Below, piece after piece: positions 14,631-24,300 of a stretch of DNA of 64,000 bases. Source of the DNA: Oscillochloris sp. (GTDB taxonomy: Bacteria; Chloroflexota; Chloroflexia; Chloroflexales; Chloroflexaceae); assembly GCA_012032775.1 (NCBI GenBank), contig JAAUQO010000001.1:31863-95862 (forward strand), written 5' to 3'. The notes below the pieces were generated by a model, which was not told where the DNA came from, searched no databases, and saw only the letters and a program-made list of their open reading frames with translations. A program made the position numbers and the translations under genes. Each line of letters opens with the position of its first letter. The stretch's first letter is position 1.

Positions 14631-15503
14631 TTAGCCCGGTTGTTCGCCGAGCCCAACCGGCGCGCGGCGCAGGTTCACGCGTTCAGCCAGGCGGCTAAAC
14701 AGCCAGGTGAGCAAGAAAAAGGCAGTGCAGGTGAGCACAATCGCCGCACCTGAGGCAATACTGAAGTAGTACGACAGATATAGCCCGATCACCCCGGCCG
14801 CCGCCGCGATCACGGCGGAGATCAGCAGCATCCAATGCAAGCGACGGGTGATAAGCGAGGCGGTAGCGGCCGGAGTAACCAGCACGGCCAGCATCAGCGC
14901 AACCCCAACCGTCTGAATCGCGATCACAACCGTCACCGCGATCAACACCAACAACAGATACTCCAGAAACTGAGTCGGCAAGTGAATCGTCGCGGCCAGA
15001 ATCGGGTCGAAGGTAAGCACCAGCAACTCTTTGTAGAGCAACCCAATCAGCAGCAGAATCGCGGCGCCGAAGATCGCACTGCGCCAGAGATCACCGCTTG
15101 AGACACCGAGCACATCACCGAAAAGGAAATGAGTGAGATCGACGCTGTAGCTGCGAACCGTTGAGATCAAGGCGACACCGAGGGCGAACATACCGGCGAA
15201 GACCACACCAATAGCGGTATCTTCGCGGATGCGCGCACTGCGGGTAATTGCGCCGATCCCGAAAGCGCTGCCGATCGCAGTGATGAGCGCCCACCAGAAC
15301 AGTGCGCCGCGATCACTGCCATGAAGCAAGTAGCCGCCGGCGAGGCCGGGCAGAATCGTGTGGGCCAGCGCATCGCCGAAGAAGGCCATACCGCGCAAAA
15401 CCACATATACGCCGACAACCGCACAAACAACACCGACGATCACGGCGGCAAGCATGCCGCGCAGCATAAAGGGATAGGCCAGTGGTTCGAGCAGAAATTC
15501 CAT
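14631..15503 (-). CDS. Zn/Mn ABC transporter permease (ZnuB/MntB family)
   Basis: 290 residues with about eight to nine hydrophobic segments and the family signature GDALAHTILPGLAGGYL near residue 42. It forms the membrane channel of a cluster-9 metal importer. It lies last in a three-gene minus-strand operon and starts 2 bp after the ATPase stop, so the two are translationally coupled. Metal specificity comes from the binding protein, which here points to zinc. Intact and full length. Confidence 0.93.
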   Translation of the reverse strand: MEFLLEPLAYPFMLRGMLAAVIVGVVCAVVGVYVVLRGMAFFGDALAHTILPGLAGGYLLHGSDRGALFWWALITAIGSAFGIGAITRSARIREDTAIGVVFAGMFALGVALISTVRSYSVDLTHFLFGDVLGVSSGDLWRSAIFGAAILLLIGLLYKELLVLTFDPILAATIHLPTQFLEYLLLVLIAVTVVIAIQTVGVALMLAVLVTPAATASLITRRLHWMLLISAVIAAAAGVIGLYLSYYFSIASGAAIVLTCTAFFLLTWLFSRLAERVNLRRAPVGLGEQPG

Positions 15504-15505
15504 AG

Positions 15506-16324
15506 CTATGAATGATCGCCGTCACAGCAGGTGTCGGCCACGGTAAGCAAGCCGTCGCGGGTGAGTGACAGATGCAAATGACTACCGTAGGTTTCGATCA
15601 ACCTGGCCGGCGTAAAGATTTCGGCGGCCGAACCGAAGCCGACCATACGGCGATTCAGCAGGATGGCGCGATCGAAGTGGCGAGCGGCAAGTTGCAGATC
15701 GTGCATAGCAGTGAGCGCCGTCACACCCTGCCTGCACAAGTGATCGAGAATCTGAAACAGATCGTCTTGCGCGGCGACATCAAGCCCATTCAGGGGTTCA
15801 TCGAGCAAGAGGATGCGCGCTTCCTGAGTGAGGGCGCGGGCCAGAAACATCCGCTGCTGCTGGCCGCCGGAGAGTTGACCGATCTGCCGGTTAGCCAGTG
15901 ATTCGAGGCGAACCAGCTTCAACGCCTCGTGAACACGCTCGCGGTCGGCCCGACGGGGACGGCGGAAGAAGCCGAGATGCCCGACCCGGCCCATCATCAC
16001 AACATCGGCCACAGTAACGGGAAAACGCCAATCAACCTGACTGCGCTGAGGGACATAGGCCACCGCACCCGACAGCTTAATGCTGCCGGAGTTGGGCTTT
16101 TGTAAGCCGACGATCGCCTTCAGCAACGTGCTCTTGCCGGCACCGTTGGGACCGACAATCGCCACTCGTGATCCTGTCGGGATCCCGCAGGACACGCCTT
16201 CGAGTGCCACGCCGCTGTCGTAGCGCACGCACAGATCGCGGATCTCGATCGCCGGTTGCTCAGCGATACCGATCGCCGGAGTACCAGGAACTTTCTGCTG
16301 TGCAACCGATTGAAATGCCACCAT
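15506..16324 (-). CDS. Zn/Mn ABC transporter ATP-binding protein (ZnuC/MntA family)
   Basis: About 272 residues. Seen: Walker A GPNGAGKST, Q-loop YVPQRSQVDWRFPVTVADVV (typical of metal importers), signature LSGGQQQR, Walker B ILLLDEPLNGLD and the switch His in MHDLQLA. It energises metal import with the permease encoded next. Start: ATG at 16324 with AAGGAAG 7 nt upstream; the longer frame from 16369 lacks a ribosome site. The C-terminal tail has His and Cys residues (HLHLS, TCCDGDHS). Confidence 0.93.
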   Translation of the reverse strand: MVAFQSVAQQKVPGTPAIGIAEQPAIEIRDLCVRYDSGVALEGVSCGIPTGSRVAIVGPNGAGKSTLLKAIVGLQKPNSGSIKLSGAVAYVPQRSQVDWRFPVTVADVVMMGRVGHLGFFRRPRRADRERVHEALKLVRLESLANRQIGQLSGGQQQRMFLARALTQEARILLLDEPLNGLDVAAQDDLFQILDHLCRQGVTALTAMHDLQLAARHFDRAILLNRRMVGFGSAAEIFTPARLIETYGSHLHLSLTRDGLLTVADTCCDGDHS

Positions 16325-16439
16325 GAAGTATCTTCCTTTACAGTGTGTGAGCGGCAAAACCGCCAACACCCCGTAAAAACAGTTATTGTCCGCTACGACA
16401 GCAACATCGCCGACGGCGTATCTTGCGATCAGTGTACAC

Positions 16440-17381
16440 CTAACGCAAGGCTTCGACTATCGTTCGTACGTTGGAACGCATGTAATCAAGGTACGTAGCA
16501 GCGGAATCATCACTGCTGAGCGATTCGGTCAAAATGGGCACAATCCGCACTCCGGTATCTGCGGCAAGGCGCTCGGCCAGATTCTGATTGGCGACATCGC
16601 CGACAAAGATCGCCGGGACTGCAAACTCCGTGATGCGATCCTGCAAGGCGGCCAATTCCTGAGCCGACGGCTCGGCGCTTGAACTAAAGCCCGGCAAAAC
16701 CGTGCCGATCTGCTGGAGGCCGTAGCGGTCGGCAAAATAGCCGAAAACTGCATGATCGGTGACGAGAAGACGGCGTTCGGCCGGCACCTGGGCGAACTGC
16801 TCGGCAATCCAGCCATCGAGTGTGTCGAGTTCGGCGTTGTATGCAGCGGCATTGGACTGATACGTCGTAGCGCCGGCGGGATCAATTCGGCTCAGCGCCT
16901 CGGCCAACGTCTGCGACCAATACTTCACATTGCTCGGATCGGTCCAGACATGGGGATCAAGGCCGTGTTCTTCGCCCTCGGCGTGTTCTTCGCCCTCGGC
17001 GTGTTCCTCGCCCTCGGCCAATTCGCGCAGTGCAATGCCGGCTGAAAGATCGATCACTTCGGCGGAGCCACCGGCGTTCGCCAAAAGACTCGTCAGAAAC
17101 TCCTCATAACCGGCACCGTTAATCACGATCAGATCGGCGCTAGCGACGCGGGCGAGATCTTGCGGATTGGGCTGAAAGCTATGAGCATCGACACCAATCG
17201 GCACCAACGTGTCAACCACTGCGCGTTCACCGGCGATCTGCGATACCACATCGGCGACAATGCTGGTTGTCGCAATCACCGACAATTGGTCATCGGCAGG
17301 AGTTATTGCAGCAGGCGTGCCAGTACATGCAGTCAAGAGCATGACACTGCCGACCAACACAGGAAACAAACGGCGAAGCAT
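16440..17381 (-). CDS. Zinc-binding lipoprotein of the ABC importer (ZnuA family)
   Basis: 313 residues. Lipoprotein signal with lipobox LTAC at about residue 19, so it is anchored outside the membrane. Seen: ligand histidines in DAHSFQPNP and GLDPHVWTDP, TDHAVFGYFADRYGL, and a charged loop near residues 125-142 made of three AEGEEH repeats (an 18-bp tandem repeat in DNA) ending in EEHG. Such acidic His-rich loops are typical of zinc-specific rather than manganese-specific binding proteins. It is first in the operon, behind a strong promoter overlapped by a palindromic operator. Start: ATG at 17381 with GGAGGA 11 nt upstream. Confidence 0.93.
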   Translation of the reverse strand: MLRRLFPVLVGSVMLLTACTGTPAAITPADDQLSVIATTSIVADVVSQIAGERAVVDTLVPIGVDAHSFQPNPQDLARVASADLIVINGAGYEEFLTSLLANAGGSAEVIDLSAGIALRELAEGEEHAEGEEHAEGEEHGLDPHVWTDPSNVKYWSQTLAEALSRIDPAGATTYQSNAAAYNAELDTLDGWIAEQFAQVPAERRLLVTDHAVFGYFADRYGLQQIGTVLPGFSSSAEPSAQELAALQDRITEFAVPAIFVGDVANQNLAERLAADTGVRIVPILTESLSSDDSAATYLDYMRSNVRTIVEALR

Positions 17382-17412
17382 AGGATCAGATTCCTCCGAA
17401 AATCACGCTTAC

Positions 17413-17466
17413 TGAAACAATGTTTCAACAAGGCTGGATTATCGCACCGGAGGAAGAAGCTGTCAA
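17413..17466 (-). promoter_or_regulatory. znuA-type promoter with a Zur-like operator
   Basis: Minus strand: -35 TTGACA (17461-17466), 17-bp spacer, -10 GATAAT (17438-17443). Just past the expected start site (near 17431) lies a perfect 7-1-7 palindrome TGAAACAATGTTTCA (17413-17427). Its shape resembles Fur-superfamily Zur boxes, so zinc-dependent repression by roadblock is likely. No zur gene is in the window. Confidence 0.8.
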
Positions 17467-17547
17467 ATAAGCAGTAACGCAATCGCCTGTAGTGGCGGCA
17501 GGCGTACCGGTTCGTTTTGCTTCCGGCAGGATTGTCTATGGGCCTGC

Positions 17548-18573
17548 TTATTCGCCGCTTGCCTGAGCGAGGAGTGCCGAAATCTGTTCGCGGGTACCGA
17601 GGACGATCAAAAGACTACCGGCATTAAGCACTGTATCGGCGCCGGGACTGGTATCGATCGGCATTCCCGGCATCTGAACGGCGAGTACCGTCACACCAAA
17701 TGCAGCGCGTAGACTCGTCTCACCGAGGGTCTTACCGACAAGCGATGAATGACTGCCGATCGGCACCTGATCGATCAGGAATTCAAGACTGGAGGCGTGC
17801 ATCACCTCATCGAGAAAATCGGCGACACCGGGGCGCGCGAGGGTGGCGGCCATACGACGGCCGCAGATACGATACGGCAAGATCACACGGGTAGCGCCGG
17901 CGCGGCGCAACTTGTCCTCACTATCGTCGTAGTTGGCCCGTGCGACGATCACAAGATCGGGCCGCATCGCGCGAGCGGTAAGCACAATAAAAACATTCTC
18001 GGCATCGGAACTGGCGGTAGCAACAAGGCTAGCGGCACGTTCAATCCCGGCGACCTGCAAATCCTCTTCATCGGCGCCATTGCCCTGGATCGCCATATAA
18101 CCCAGGTTACGAACCCGCTCAACCTTTTCAAGATCCATATCGACAACCACAAAGGGCGATTTTTGGGCGTGGAGTTCATCGGCGACATGGCGCCCGACGC
18201 GGCCGTAACCACAGACAATCGTATGACCGGAAAGTTGAGCAAGCATGGTTCGCTGCCTCCGTAGATTGAGATACATCTGCCATTCGCCGGAGAAGATCAT
18301 CTCGGTGAGGGTGCTAAGAGCGTATGCAGCCACCCCACCACCGCCGATTAACAGCGCGATTGTAAACAAGCGACCCTCGGGGCCAAGTGGGGTAATCTCG
18401 CCAAATCCGACTGTAGTCAGAGTAATAACGGCCATATACAACGCATCAACCGGACTCATCGCGGCGATGATGTGGTAGCCGGCGGTACCGATAAGCAGCA
18501 ATCCGGTGAGCGCGGCAAGGGCGATGAAAAGCCGTCGATTAGTACGGCGACGAATAGCTTCAATTCGCTCCAC
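17548..18573 (-). CDS. Potassium channel with RCK (TrkA-N/TrkA-C) domains
   Basis: 341 residues. A two-helix pore module at the N-terminus has the selectivity filter TTVGFGE (GFG rather than the commoner GYG), then a Rossmann RCK domain (VCGYGRVGRHVADEL, acidic VVVDMD) and a TrkA-C domain at the end (VGKTLGETSL, LIVLGTREQ). This is the MthK/Kch plan: K+ flux gated by ligand binding to the ring of RCK domains. Start: GTG at 18573 with AGAGGA 6 nt upstream; the longer frame to 18651 lacks an SD. It lies upstream of, and in the same direction as, the zinc operon, which has its own promoter. Confidence 0.9.
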   Translation of the reverse strand: MERIEAIRRRTNRRLFIALAALTGLLLIGTAGYHIIAAMSPVDALYMAVITLTTVGFGEITPLGPEGRLFTIALLIGGGGVAAYALSTLTEMIFSGEWQMYLNLRRQRTMLAQLSGHTIVCGYGRVGRHVADELHAQKSPFVVVDMDLEKVERVRNLGYMAIQGNGADEEDLQVAGIERAASLVATASSDAENVFIVLTARAMRPDLVIVARANYDDSEDKLRRAGATRVILPYRICGRRMAATLARPGVADFLDEVMHASSLEFLIDQVPIGSHSSLVGKTLGETSLRAAFGVTVLAVQMPGMPIDTSPGADTVLNAGSLLIVLGTREQISALLAQASGE

Positions 18574-18871
18574 GAATATTCCTCTTTCCTCCAGATCGCA
18601 ATACCTGGGGGTGGCCATACCTTGTGTTATGCAAAAAACATGCTCGAACAACGGGCATTCCGTGCGGGCGAGATGTAGTATATACCGTTACCATTCAAAG
18701 CAAGATTCACACAGCCCCATATCGCCACTCCTACACGACAGTAGTACCGACAGCGAACAGCATCCAGCCCTAATGGGCGGCGGCATCAACCGTATCAAAC
18801 CGCTTACCGCAGCGGTCTACGTATCAGTGTCGTAGAAAGCATAAAGCATCTGAAACTAAAGGAGCGGGGCA
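18574..18871. other. Divergent intergenic region between the K+ channel and small ORF
   Basis: About 300 bp. An 8-bp palindrome GTATATAC lies near 18675, but no convincing -35/-10 pair was assigned on either strand. Nothing else was recognised. Confidence 0.3.
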
Positions 18872-19075
18872 ATGCACAGATCGGAGCAACTGACGGATCG
18901 CGCAACAATTGAACGGCGCTGGATCCGTAACGGCGAAAGTTGGACATTGCGATACAGCGTTGCAGAGATCTGGCTCCTGGCTGCACGCGGCGGGGTTGAG
19001 TTAAATATGCCTGCGCCACCGCCGCCGCCGCCACCGCCGCCGCCACCGACATGGCAGTGGGCGATCTGCGCTTAG
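18872..19075 (+). CDS. Small polyproline protein, unknown
   Basis: 67 residues. A good AAGGAG lies 7 nt before the ATG, so translation is credible. Seen: a charged N-terminal half (RATIERRWIRNGESWTLRYS), an alpha-helical AEIWLLAARGG, then an unbroken run of about eleven prolines encoded by CCN triplets, and a short aromatic tail TWQWAICA ending next to a cysteine. No family was recognised. It lies about 55 bp upstream of the PAP2 lipoprotein gene and may be co-transcribed with it. It could be a peptide precursor or a small scaffold; it could also be chance. Confidence 0.5.
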   Translation: MHRSEQLTDRATIERRWIRNGESWTLRYSVAEIWLLAARGGVELNMPAPPPPPPPPPPPTWQWAICA

Positions 19076-19129
19076 CAGACACATGAAATGCTTCGAGACG
19101 TTCCACATCGATCACGAAAGCAGAATCCT

Positions 19130-20452
19130 ATGGGCACTATACCCCGCCGTGTACAAATGACGGTATTGCTGCTGCTGCTCGCCTTGAGTGGCTGTGTTCA
19201 AGCAGGGCCGAAAACCCGCGCCCCAATAGCGCCGGAAACATTGACGCTCAATACCAATAAGCGCTGGTTGGTCAGCGATCCAGGCGCGATCATAGCCGAC
19301 CTGCCCCCGCCATCAGCGGAGCTAGGGGCGACACCGGAGAAACCGGCTGATCCGGCGATGTTGGCAGCCTGGGAAAGGCCGGTTTCCGCATGGATGCAGC
19401 ACACATTAACCAGCATCGCCACCGATCAATTGGTGGCGCCACAGGCCGCCCGAACCCTGATGCTGATGAGTGTAACCCTTAACGACTCGTTGCAGATCGC
19501 GGCAGCAACCCGTAACCAGGGGATAGCGGTAAATGACGATGCCGTGCTGGCCGAATCTGCCCAACGAGTGCTAACCGGGCTATTTCCATTGCGCGCAACG
19601 ATCTACCGGCAGGAAGCCGAGATTGCCCGGTGGGTCGGAGTATGGCACGGCACAGCCGACAGCACTGCGGTGCTAAATGGGCAGGTGATCGGGGCTGCGG
19701 TGGCGGAGCAGGTACTGGCCTACGCCGCCAAGGACGGTGCGGATACACCGCTGGAGTATGTTCCTGCACCATCCGGCGCAACCGGACGTTGGCATCCGAC
19801 GCCGCCCGACTATATGCCGCCGCAAAATCCGGCCTGGATGCATGTGCAGACCATAGCCGTCGGCGATCCGGCGGAGTTACGTGTGCCGCCACCACCGGCA
19901 TGGGACAGCCCGGCGATGGACGAACAGCTCCGCAGCTTTAAAACGGCGCAAAGCGATCTGAGCGCTGAAGATCTGATAACAGCCGCGCAATGGGCCGGAG
20001 AAGCCGGAACCGTTACGCCGCCCGGCATCTGGATGCAGATTGCCATGGCGCAGGTTGAAGCGCAGCACACATCCTCGCATGAAGCCGCCGCGATCTTCGC
20101 GCTGCTCGGCGTGGCACTGCACGACGCGGCGATAACCTGCTGGGAGAGCAAGTATCACTACAACTTCATTCGCCCGGTGCATGTGATCCAAGCCAGCGAT
20201 CCGGATTGGTTACCGTCGCTGAAGACCCCGCCCCATCCGTCGTATCCCTCCGGCCACGCCACCTTTAGCGCCGCCGCCGCCGGTGTGTTGCGAGCGGTAT
20301 TTCCCGAGGCAGCAGCAGAACTGGAGCAGTGGGCCGATGATGCCGCCCGTTCGCGCGTTCTTGGCGGCATTCACTGGCCGATCGACGGGAGTGCCGGACT
20401 GGCACAGGGTTATGCCGTAGCCACGCAAGTGCTGCGGGTTGCCGGAGAGTAA
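19130..20452 (+). CDS. Vanadium-haloperoxidase-type PAP2 family lipoprotein
   Basis: About 440 residues. An N-terminal signal with lipobox LSGC makes it a surface lipoprotein. The vanadate/phosphate-binding residues are complete near the C-terminus: KYHYNFIRPV, PSYPSGHATFS and SRVLGGIHWPID. This order and the long helical N-terminal half match bacterial vanadium-dependent haloperoxidase-like proteins rather than short lipid phosphatases. Whether it oxidises halides or removes phosphate cannot be told. The start is uncertain: ATG 19130 gives a good signal peptide, ATG 19157 is also possible, and neither has a strong SD. Confidence 0.85.
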   Translation: MGTIPRRVQMTVLLLLLALSGCVQAGPKTRAPIAPETLTLNTNKRWLVSDPGAIIADLPPPSAELGATPEKPADPAMLAAWERPVSAWMQHTLTSIATDQLVAPQAARTLMLMSVTLNDSLQIAAATRNQGIAVNDDAVLAESAQRVLTGLFPLRATIYRQEAEIARWVGVWHGTADSTAVLNGQVIGAAVAEQVLAYAAKDGADTPLEYVPAPSGATGRWHPTPPDYMPPQNPAWMHVQTIAVGDPAELRVPPPPAWDSPAMDEQLRSFKTAQSDLSAEDLITAAQWAGEAGTVTPPGIWMQIAMAQVEAQHTSSHEAAAIFALLGVALHDAAITCWESKYHYNFIRPVHVIQASDPDWLPSLKTPPHPSYPSGHATFSAAAAGVLRAVFPEAAAELEQWADDAARSRVLGGIHWPIDGSAGLAQGYAVATQVLRVAGE

Positions 20453-20513
20453 TGCAGGCTGAAGGGTAGGCAGCGCAATGAACGTATGCTCATGCGCTTG
20501 CATGCGAACGGCC

Positions 20514-20542
20514 ACGAGCGCCGGGAATGTCCCGACGCTCGT
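20514..20542. terminator. Bidirectional hairpin between convergent genes
   Basis: Twelve pairs in two blocks: ACGAGCG with CGCTCGT and CGGGA with TCCCG, separated by a C-A mismatch, around an ATG loop. It sits between the PAP2 lipoprotein (plus) and the CAP protein (minus). Confidence 0.6.
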
Positions 20543-20570
20543 CTCAACGCAATCGCGGTGTGGGCGGGAG

Positions 20571-21167
20571 CTACTTGGTGCCATACCCAATCGTGATGAC
20601 GAGGTAGCCGTCTGCGATGCCCACGCCGATTTCGTAGATGGTGTTGGGAAAGTAATTCGGACTGGTCGGGTCATTGGTGTACCAACACGCCAACAAGTTT
20701 CCTCGGTGGGTGGGCGATGTCCAGAAGGCTTCAATCGAGTAGGCCGGGTATTCGATCATCGCCCCGCCGGCGATGTTCTCCAGGCCACCGGGGTAGCCGT
20801 ACTGCTCGTACCAACTGGCTGGGGCATGGGTAAGGCCACCACGCACAATCGCTTCTTCGGCCCAGCCCTGGGTTGCCGCCATGAGCTTGTCGTTCGACAC
20901 CACCGGCGAGGGGCAGCCGTCGTTCGCACGCTCGATGTTAATCAGCCGGATCACTTCGGCGCGAAAAGTTGCCAGGTCAGCGGGCATCGGCGGCGGGAAC
21001 GGGGTGGGCTGCGGAAGCGCACAGTCGTCACAGACCAGACTCGGCAAGTAAAGCGTGGTCGTGGTTGCCGGATCCGCCGCCTGAATTGGCTGGCGCAGAC
21101 CCAACAGAGTCGCAATGGTCAGGATCGTGACGGTCAGCACGATGGGCGTCAGGCGGGTGCGATGCAT
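20571..21167 (-). CDS. Secreted CAP/SCP-domain protein
   Basis: 198 residues: signal peptide (about 1-30, cleavage after IQAA), a short Pro-rich linker with the phrase LYLPSLVCDD, then a CAP domain (about 65-198) with NIERANDGCPSP, WAEEAIVRGGLTHAP, ENIAGG, SPTHRGNLL and VITIGYG. The HxxGN-like SPTHRGNLL and ENIA motifs are typical of SCP/PR1-like proteins of unknown bacterial function, probably cell-wall or stress-related. Start: ATG at 21167 with CAGGAG 10 nt upstream. Convergent with the PAP2 lipoprotein. Confidence 0.88.
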   Translation of the reverse strand: MHRTRLTPIVLTVTILTIATLLGLRQPIQAADPATTTTLYLPSLVCDDCALPQPTPFPPPMPADLATFRAEVIRLINIERANDGCPSPVVSNDKLMAATQGWAEEAIVRGGLTHAPASWYEQYGYPGGLENIAGGAMIEYPAYSIEAFWTSPTHRGNLLACWYTNDPTSPNYFPNTIYEIGVGIADGYLVITIGYGTK

Positions 21168-21397
21168 GGGTGGGTTGCTCCTGAATAGGCGTTTGGAGGG
21201 GCCATTCCCGATCCGATTCTACTGTAACACAGGCTTCTATCGCCGCTCGTACCATGATGCGAGATGCTCAGTATCTACACTATACCGTATATATGCAATC
21301 CGTCGTAAGGCGGATTCTCCCGTTGGTTCATGGCCCGATTCGGCGTTTTGCGGTGGGGCGCACGCTGGTGCGTCCTGACACAGCAATGAGGAGTTGT

Positions 21398-24300
21398 ATG
21401 CGACGTTCTACTCATCATCTTCGCCCATACGCAATCTTCCTCGGCCTGCTGCTGGCAGTGGGCGGTGTGCTGCCCTTCCCGGATTTCCCGCCGGCCCCGG
21501 CTGCGGCACAGATGACCCCCGGCGGCAGTTTCGGCAGCGCCGTTCCGTGTCTGACGGCGACCGATACCTTTGCCGTAACGTGTGCCGCCGACACGATTGT
21601 CAGCAATGTTCCGGCCGGTGACCCCACGCTGGTTGGCCTCACCAGCGCCGGCAAAGGGACGACCTACGGCACCCTGGTGGACACCGGCGCGGTGTATGGG
21701 GTGGCCTACGATGACGGCAATGCCACCGGCGGCACGCCGCGCCTGTTTAGTGCCGCCTACACCAAGCGCTTGTCGGCCTACGGAACGCTCGGTGCCGGCG
21801 GGATCTATGTCACCAATCTGGCAACCAATAGCACCACGCCATACACCACCATTGGCGGGGCCGGAACGCTGGGTGGGCGCACTGCCGTCGCCCGCGATAG
21901 GAACGCGATTGCCGCCGTCGGGCGCACCGGCCTGGGGGATATGGAGATCAGCCCGGACGGCACGACCCTGTTTGTGACCAATCTGGCGGCGCGGCGGATC
22001 GAGCGGGTACGGATCAGTGGAGCCACCCCGCAAGCGCTGAGTGCGATCGCCATTCCCTTCAACCTGCTCGATGGAAATGCGACGGCCCAGGCCGATATGA
22101 TCCCGTTCGCGCTGGAGTTTTATCCCGATGCGGCGAACAACAGCCAACTGCTGCTGGTCGGCGTCACCGATACCGCCCGCCGAGGTGCGCGGCCATTGGG
22201 CCAGGCGCCGACCGCCTTGCCACGCGCCTTTGTGCTGCTCTATGTGGTATCGGCCCCCGCCGGTGATCCGACCTGGACGACCGGCCAATGGGTGCGCGTG
22301 CTGACCCAGGATCTGAGCGATAGCGGACTGGGCCACCCGGTCAATGTGAATCGCTTCACGGGCAGTAGCTATGGCGTGACGTGGGATTCCACGCCGACCT
22401 TTCGGGCCAGCGGCTATCAGGGTTGGAACCCATGGCGCGATAATCTGGCCGAGATGCCCTGGACAAGTTCGAGCGGCGGGAGCGGGGCCCGTACCGTCTT
22501 TTATCCGCAACCGTTGCTGACTGATATTGAACTGGATCACAATGGGTCGCTGCTGTGGTTGGGCTTGCGCGACCGCACGGGTGATCAGGTCTATAACGCG
22601 AACGCGCCGAGTGGGGAGTACACCACAATTGCGCAGGGCGACACCTTGGCCTACCGGGTCAGCGGCGGTGCCTGGACGCTTCAAACCGTCAGTCGCAACG
22701 AGGTAGTCAACGACCGCGACCCGGCGGCGCGCACGGCAGCCGCACCGAGCGACTATTTCAACGACAACCGCCACGCCTACAATCCCGGCCCGATCCCGCC
22801 GCACATCGAGAACCACATGGGCGGCCTGGCGAGTGCCGTGCAGGGCAACCCGACGACGGCCAACGATCGCCTGCTGACCACCTCGCTGTTGGGTGGGAAC
22901 GAAGCGGGAACCATCTTTTTCCACGAAAGTGGCGGCGATCGGGTCGGGCGGGTGCCGCTGATCACGGGTGCGGTGAGTACCCGTGGCAAGGCGACGGCGC
23001 TGGGCGATGCCGAATGGTTGTGCAGCTACGGCCTGATCGCGGGTGTGGTCTGGCGCGACACTGACTATGACGGCATCCGCGATGCGGGTGAACCGGCCTT
23101 TCCCAACCTGACGTTGGAGGTGTTTCGGGGCGATGTGACGAGTCCGGCGCTGGCGCAGGCGACAACGGATGCGAATGGCGCCTATACCTTTGCGGTGCCG
23201 GCCAACCAAGGCTTCAACGTACGGATCGCCCAGCAGGAGTTCTTCAGTGGTGATGCGATCGGCTGGCGCTATACCCGTGCCAATCGAGGCAGCGATGACA
23301 CCCGCGATAGCGAGGTCAATCCGCTCCGTGGCTATATGGAGTTCGCCGCCGGCAGCGGCAGTAGCGGCATGGCGCTGCCGCTGCGCATGCGCGAGAGCGA
23401 CGAGCGCAATATCAACATCGGCCTGACCAACCGCTTGCCGCTTGGGGAAGTGGGCAACTTTGTGTGGAGCGACACGGATAGCGACGGGCGGCAAGATAGC
23501 GGCGAACCGGGCATTCCCGGTGTGAGCGTCAGCCTCTACCGGGTCAGCGGCTTCGGCAGCAACACCCTCGCCCCAGCGCTCAACAGTTACCCACGCACCG
23601 CAACCACCAATGCAAGTGGTGATTATCGGTTCATCAACATCGAACCGGGGCGCTACTATGTGCAATTCAGCCCGCCGGCAGGCTACCGGGCGACCTTGCG
23701 CGATGTGGGTAGCGACACCAGCGATAGTGATGCCGATGGCACGACCGGCTGGCGCACGCCGCAATTCGATATTGGCGATGTATTGCCACAGAGCGTTAAC
23801 CTCGATCAAGATCTGGGCTTAGTTGGTGATCGCGGCAACCTGGCAATCAGCAAGATCGGCCCGACGCAGATGAACGTCGGGAACACCGCCGCCTATGGCT
23901 ATCGCCTGAACTGGAGCTACACCGGCAACCGGGCGGTGAGCAATGTGCAGGTGATCGACACGCTGCCGGCGGGCATCACCTACCTCAGCGCCAACCCGGC
24001 CCCGTCCTCGGTGAGCGGGCGCACCTACACCTGGAACCTGGGGGCGCTGAACAACGACCGCAGCGGGACGATTACGATCTTCATTCGCGCGCCGGCCAGC
24101 CTGACCCCGACGGCCGCCATCCAGCAAGATGTGACCAACACCGCCACGATCCGCACCAGCACCCCCGGCGGTGATGATGACCCCCGCGATGATAGTTCCA
24201 GCACGACCACCCGCCTCGTGCGGCCGGAGATCCGTGTCCAGAAACGTGCCCCCACGACCGTCCTCGTCGGCGACGAGTTCAGCTACGAGATCCAGGTGAC

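Noticed and set aside
21275..23809. 844-residue open frame on the minus strand
   Set aside because: It lies wholly opposite the giant surface protein, lacks a ribosome site, and its composition (Arg/Ala/Gly/Ile-rich, no motifs) is that of an antisense shadow of GC-rich coding DNA.
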